Assembly (NCBI RefSeq): GCF_000003195.3
Contig: NC_012876.2
Coordinates: 62,428,407-62,492,406, forward strand
Direction: 5' to 3'
From: Sorghum bicolor
Taxonomy: Eukaryota > Streptophyta > Magnoliopsida > Poales > Poaceae
DNA length: 64,000 bases
Below are positions 60,754 to 64,000 of the stretch, piece after piece; position 1 is the first letter of the stretch, and the number at the start of each line of letters is the position of its first letter. A program made the translations under genes and the position numbers. The notes under the pieces were generated by a model. That model did not search any database. It was not told where the DNA came from and worked only from the letters and a program-made list of their open reading frames with translations.

Positions 60754-60969
60754 GGCCTGGTTTTTGTCAATTTTTTTTTTGAGTTTGACTACTGTAAAAT
60801 TTTCTAATTATTGTCTAAACATAGATTAACTAGACTAAAAAACTTCGTCTCACAAATTTTAAATAAACTATATAATTAGTTATTTTTCATATATATTTAA
60901 TATTCATATATATGTCTAAAAATTTTATTTGACAAAAAATCTTGAATTTTTTTTGGAACTAAATAAGGC
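60754..60969. mobile_element. GGCCTTGTTTAGTT-family MITE, degraded copy 17
   Basis: Left GGCCTGGTTTTTGTC, right GGAACTAAATAAGGCG; interior AT-rich but with the family's CTTCGTCTCACAAATTT block. Confidence 0.65.
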
Positions 60970-61074
60970 GTCAATGACGTGCTGTGCTTGCTGTCCATTT
61001 TGAACCGTGCGTGCAGCGGTCAGTAAAAGCCCATGTTGACGCCTGTAAAAACACGCCACGTTGCTGAACGCCTT

Positions 61075-61212
61075 CTACATTTGGGCCTGTATGAGGTGGG
61101 TAGGCCCAACATTTGGGCCGCTGGCCTGGTTACCAAAGCTAGAAGCGTAGAGGGGGCCCATATCTCATCGCCTCGGCCCATTCCAATTTCCGCCTCGAGC
61201 GGCCCATCCCGA
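61075..61212 (+). promoter_or_regulatory. GGCCCA/TGGGCC motif cluster upstream of the p24 gene
   Basis: At least six GGCCC-type sites occur in about 140 bp (TTTGGGCC, AGGCCCAAC, ATTTGGGCC, GGGCCCAT, CGGCCCATT, CGGCCCATC). Such site II/TCP-like clusters mark plant housekeeping promoters. No TATA box is evident. Confidence 0.55.
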
Positions 61213-61421
61213 TAGTGACGGCACGATCTCGCGTCGAACCATGGGAAAGAGTTTCCTTTCTTCCACGCAGACGGGTTCTGATCAGCTCACCTCGTGACTT
61301 CTCTTCCCCTCCTCGTCTCCCGATCGATTGCTTCCTCCCTCCACCGACGCGGAGGGGAAGCGCAGCCCAGATCGCCGGAGGCGAGCGGCGACCTCTCTCC
61401 AGCTCCGAGAAGCCGCAGCAG

Positions 61422-61758
61422 GTAACGAGTCTCCACTCCCACTTCCTCTCCGTCTCACCCCGATTGGCGATTTCTTCCATAGGGCATGCGGCCCCGGTCA
61501 GATCTTGCTCCGGTACTCGCTGCCCGCCCGATCTTACGGAGCCTCCTGGAGTCGCAGGGTGGGGAACGAACTCCATCGAACAGAGTCAACGGCTGCGGCT
61601 GCGGCTGCTTTACCGGGCAAGCCGTGTGCCCCCACTCTACCCAGCCCAGCCTACCCCGTTCTTCTCCCGATTCAGCCGTTCCGAACCGTGTTTACGCCCC
61701 TGATCCACCTGATCTGTTCCTATGCTCCTGTTGACAACTTGGGGTTTCGTCTCTGCAG
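61422..61758 (+). other. Predicted 5' UTR intron of the p24 gene
   Basis: CAGCAG|GTAACG at 61421/61422 and TCTCTGCAG|GGAGG at 61758/61759 give a 337-bp GT-AG leader intron, leaving about 50 nt of leader before the ATG at 61810. The overlapping long frames (61215-61822) are chance GC-rich frames. Confidence 0.6.
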
Positions 61759-61809
61759 GGAGGCTCGTGGAATCAGTAGCCGTTTCTGGCAGTGGCAGCA
61801 GGGCGCACC

Positions 61810-63695
61810 ATGGAGGGGATGAGCTGGAGAACGGCGTGCTGTTTATCGGTGCTCTGCGCCGTGCTGCTGCTCTTGCGCCCGGCCGAGGGCATCCGCTTCG
61901 TGATCGACAGGGAAGAGTGCTTCTCGCATAACGTGGAGTACGAGGGGGACACTGTCCATGTCTCCTTCGTCGTCATCAAGGCTGACACCCCGTGGCATTA
62001 CAGCGAGGAAGGCGTTGATCTTGTGGTAAGGGACTACTTGAATCCGTCTGAGCCTATGTGCGTCTAACAGTAATCGGCAAATTAACCAGTATACATGTAA
62101 CTGTTTGATTGATGCATTCTTGGGCCGTATCTGGGAAGCCTTATTGCCCCTTGTTTGCTAGTTGTTCTGCTATTTTGTCTGCTGCAGTATCTCTGAAGCT
62201 ATAATATAGTTATTATAACTGTTATGAACTCATGATGACATGATGCTTGTAGTGTGTCAAAATATACTGCATTGTCGTTCACAACCAAGTTACTTTAGCA
62301 GTTCAAATTATGTGCTACCCCCCTTTAAGTTTTTCGCCGTCTGTTGTTTATTTCAGTATGTGTGTATGACAACTTATGGTTTATAGGATTTGTTGGAAGT
62401 TGCCATGCATGCTTGCAGTCACTTGTACAACAGCGACAACAAAACCATCTAGTCCCAAGCAAGTTGGGGTAGTTTAAAGATGAAATCCAACATGAGCCTC
62501 CAACAAAACGAAAAAATCAATATAAATTTGGTAAAGCCATATAAAATACCACCAATAATAGTATTATTAGTTTATTATTACTGGGGAATCTAAAGCCTAA
62601 TTCACCTTTCTCCAGCACTAAACAACTACTAGGGTACAACGTTGAAGCCATGTGCAGTAATAATTCCAGTAAAATTACATATGCACCTATGCTACTATTT
62701 AAAGGGGTTACATCATAGATTATGGATGTGAAAGAAATAAGCATTGGAATGCCCCATTGATCGGATGGGCATTAGATCGCTACATTCTGGTTATCTGATG
62801 GAAGCAATGTGGTGTGGGGATTTAAGCAAATGCCATGATCTGTGGAACTTAATAGCCTTAACTAAAGCTGTTTGTTGCATCTTTTCTGATTGATAGATAG
62901 CAGAGTCTGAAATTTAAGGGTTTGAATTATGTAGACGTATGGTACTCAATTTGTACAATGTAAAAAAAGAAATCCTCTAATTGTATTTGTTCCTTTTTAC
63001 TGTTAATCTTTGATAACTAATGGGTCCTTAAGAACATCATTGTGGACCTATCGTCAAGAAATTAGTTGGCTGGTGACAGTTTCAACTTTGACTTCTGTTG
63101 CTCTGTTAATCGAACTGAATTTTCAACTCCTATCCTTACTTTCTTTTGGCACAACAAAGGTTTGATGGATCAGTTAGTTTGACTTAAAGCTTGTGAACTA
63201 GTCTTGTTTGGGGCCTGTTGGGCTCATTAACACAAGCATTGTTGAAGCTTTTTCTGAATATAGATTTTTTTTAACCTAATATTCCAACTGTGACACCATC
63301 TTACCTAATGACAGGTTAAGGATCCTAATGGCGGTCAAGTCCGTGATTCTCGAGATAAGACTAGTGATAAGTTTGAGTTCATAGTTCAGAAGAGAGGTGT
63401 CCATCGCTTCTGCTTCACGAATAAATCCCCGTATCACGAAACTATAGACTTTGATGTGCATGTTGGCCATTTTTCATATTTCGAGCAGCATGCCAAAGAT
63501 GGTAAGAATATAAGATTTCTAAAGTTCTATTAACTTTGGTTACCAAAAAGCATAGCACTCAATTCTTGTTTTCTGGATGTCGTGCAGAGCATTTTGCACC
63601 ACTTTTCGAGCAAATAGCCAAGTTAGACGAGGCACTTTACAATATTCAGTTCGAACAGCACTGGCTAGAGGCCCAAACTGACCGTCAAGCAATAT
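61810..63695 (+). CDS. p24 family (emp24/GOLD) cargo receptor, p24 beta type; 3'-partial
   Basis: Three coding exons are in the window: 61810-62025, 63315-63501 and 63588-63695, giving the first 170 residues; the rest lies beyond position 64000. The ATG at 61810 begins a signal peptide (residues 1-27, hydrophobic SVLCAVLLLL). The GOLD domain follows with paired cysteines in EECFSHN and RFCFTNKSPYHET, blocks DTVHVSFVVIKADTPWH and FDVHVGHFSYFEQHAKDEH, then the start of the coiled coil (LFEQIAKLDEALYNIQFEQH). The missing end should carry the membrane anchor and a short cytosolic tail for COPI/COPII. p24 proteins cycle between ER and Golgi and help export cargo such as GPI-anchored proteins. The wording matches the plant p24 beta2 branch best. 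Exon 3 ends one base into a codon. Confidence 0.92.
62425..62500 (+). mobile_element. Short retroelement tail in p24 intron 1
   Basis: The words ACAACAGCGACAACAAAACC and AGTCCCAAGCAAGTTGGGGT are typical of the 3' ends of a common grass SINE/LINE-type repeat. Only a fragment is seen and the class is from memory. Confidence 0.4.
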
Positions 63696-64000
63696 GTAAG
63701 TATCCCCTTTTACCTTCTCCTTAAAACTACTATTTTGAGTGTTTTTCACCTTACTCCCTCTGTCTTGTTTGATTTTGTAACTTAATATCATGAGGAGTCA
63801 TATGCACAATAGTTCTTGGTGGTTCAGGGCAGGTGTGATGAACAAATGACATTAATATCATGAAATAATAGCTTAACAGGAGTAATAATTTTGAAAATAT
63901 CTAGATCGATTTTATATAGGAATTAAGGCAACGCTGTACTGAATTTCTGTTGTGGTGAGCTATACAAGTTTCATGCTTTGTCGGACCTGGTGGTAAGGGC

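Larger units (their letters stand above)
50830..61030. other. Gene-free, MITE-dense spacer
   Basis: Ten kb with no supportable protein gene. Ten members of the GGCCTTGTTTAGTT MITE family lie between 52.7 and 61.0 kb, with one hAT-like element and tandem repeats, all listed separately. The stretch 55.2-56.5 kb is AT-rich and shows nothing recognisable beyond repeated GTGAGGAATAAT words. Confidence 0.5.

Noticed and set aside
61215..61822. Two 160-codon plus frames upstream of p24
   Set aside because: They span a well-formed leader intron and use no conserved sequence; the p24 ATG at 61810 explains the region.

Overview
The window is nuclear DNA of a grass. Genes are split by GT-AG introns, G+C is very uneven (GC-rich first exons, AT-rich introns and spacers), and the spacers are full of small inverted-repeat transposons (MITEs). 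One MITE family with GGCCTTGTTTAGTT ends is present in about 17 copies. Its abundance and the gene set suggest sorghum or a close andropogonoid relative; that is inference, not proof.

Layout: (1) 0-4.3 kb: a SAUR-type auxin-responsive frame (+) at the very edge, a possible CACTA-like element, and a small secreted-protein gene (-) whose 3' part carries a near-perfect inverted repeat. (2) 4.9-22.3 kb: three housekeeping genes, all on the minus strand: exosome subunit RRP43 (7 exons), the ER SNARE USE1 (7 coding exons) and a TOG/ARM-repeat protein (5 coding exons). MITEs, a LINE relic and a GC-rich composite transposon region lie between or inside them. (3) 22.8-28.7 kb: a duplicated (intron-bearing) ribosomal protein L7a (eL8) pseudogene (+). 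It has three in-frame stops and several frameshifts, and one exon is split by a MITE that itself contains a 2.4-kb solo LTR; both insertions have clean target-site duplications. (4) 29.36-32.09 kb and 48.29-50.67 kb: two paralogous four-ACT-domain ACR genes (-) with the same seven-exon structure, 16 kb apart. (5) 32.5-48 kb and 50.9-61 kb: gene-poor, MITE-rich DNA in which I could support no protein gene. (6) 61.8 kb to the end: the first three coding exons of a p24 beta (emp24/GOLD) cargo receptor (+), running off the window.

The genes do not form one pathway. RRP43 works in RNA decay, USE1 and p24 in ER-Golgi traffic, the TOG protein probably on microtubules, the ACR proteins as putative amino-acid sensors, and SAUR in auxin-linked growth. 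Exon borders were placed by hand from splice consensus, reading phase and remembered family sequence. For every multi-exon gene the summed exon length is a whole number of codons, which is strong internal support. The most rewarding observations are the nested insertion history of the L7a pseudogene, the ACR pair (one member with a GC-AG intron), the hairpin in the secreted-protein gene, back-to-back MITEs sharing target duplications, and the local burst of one MITE family. I found no convincing new defence, biosynthetic or other undescribed multi-gene system.
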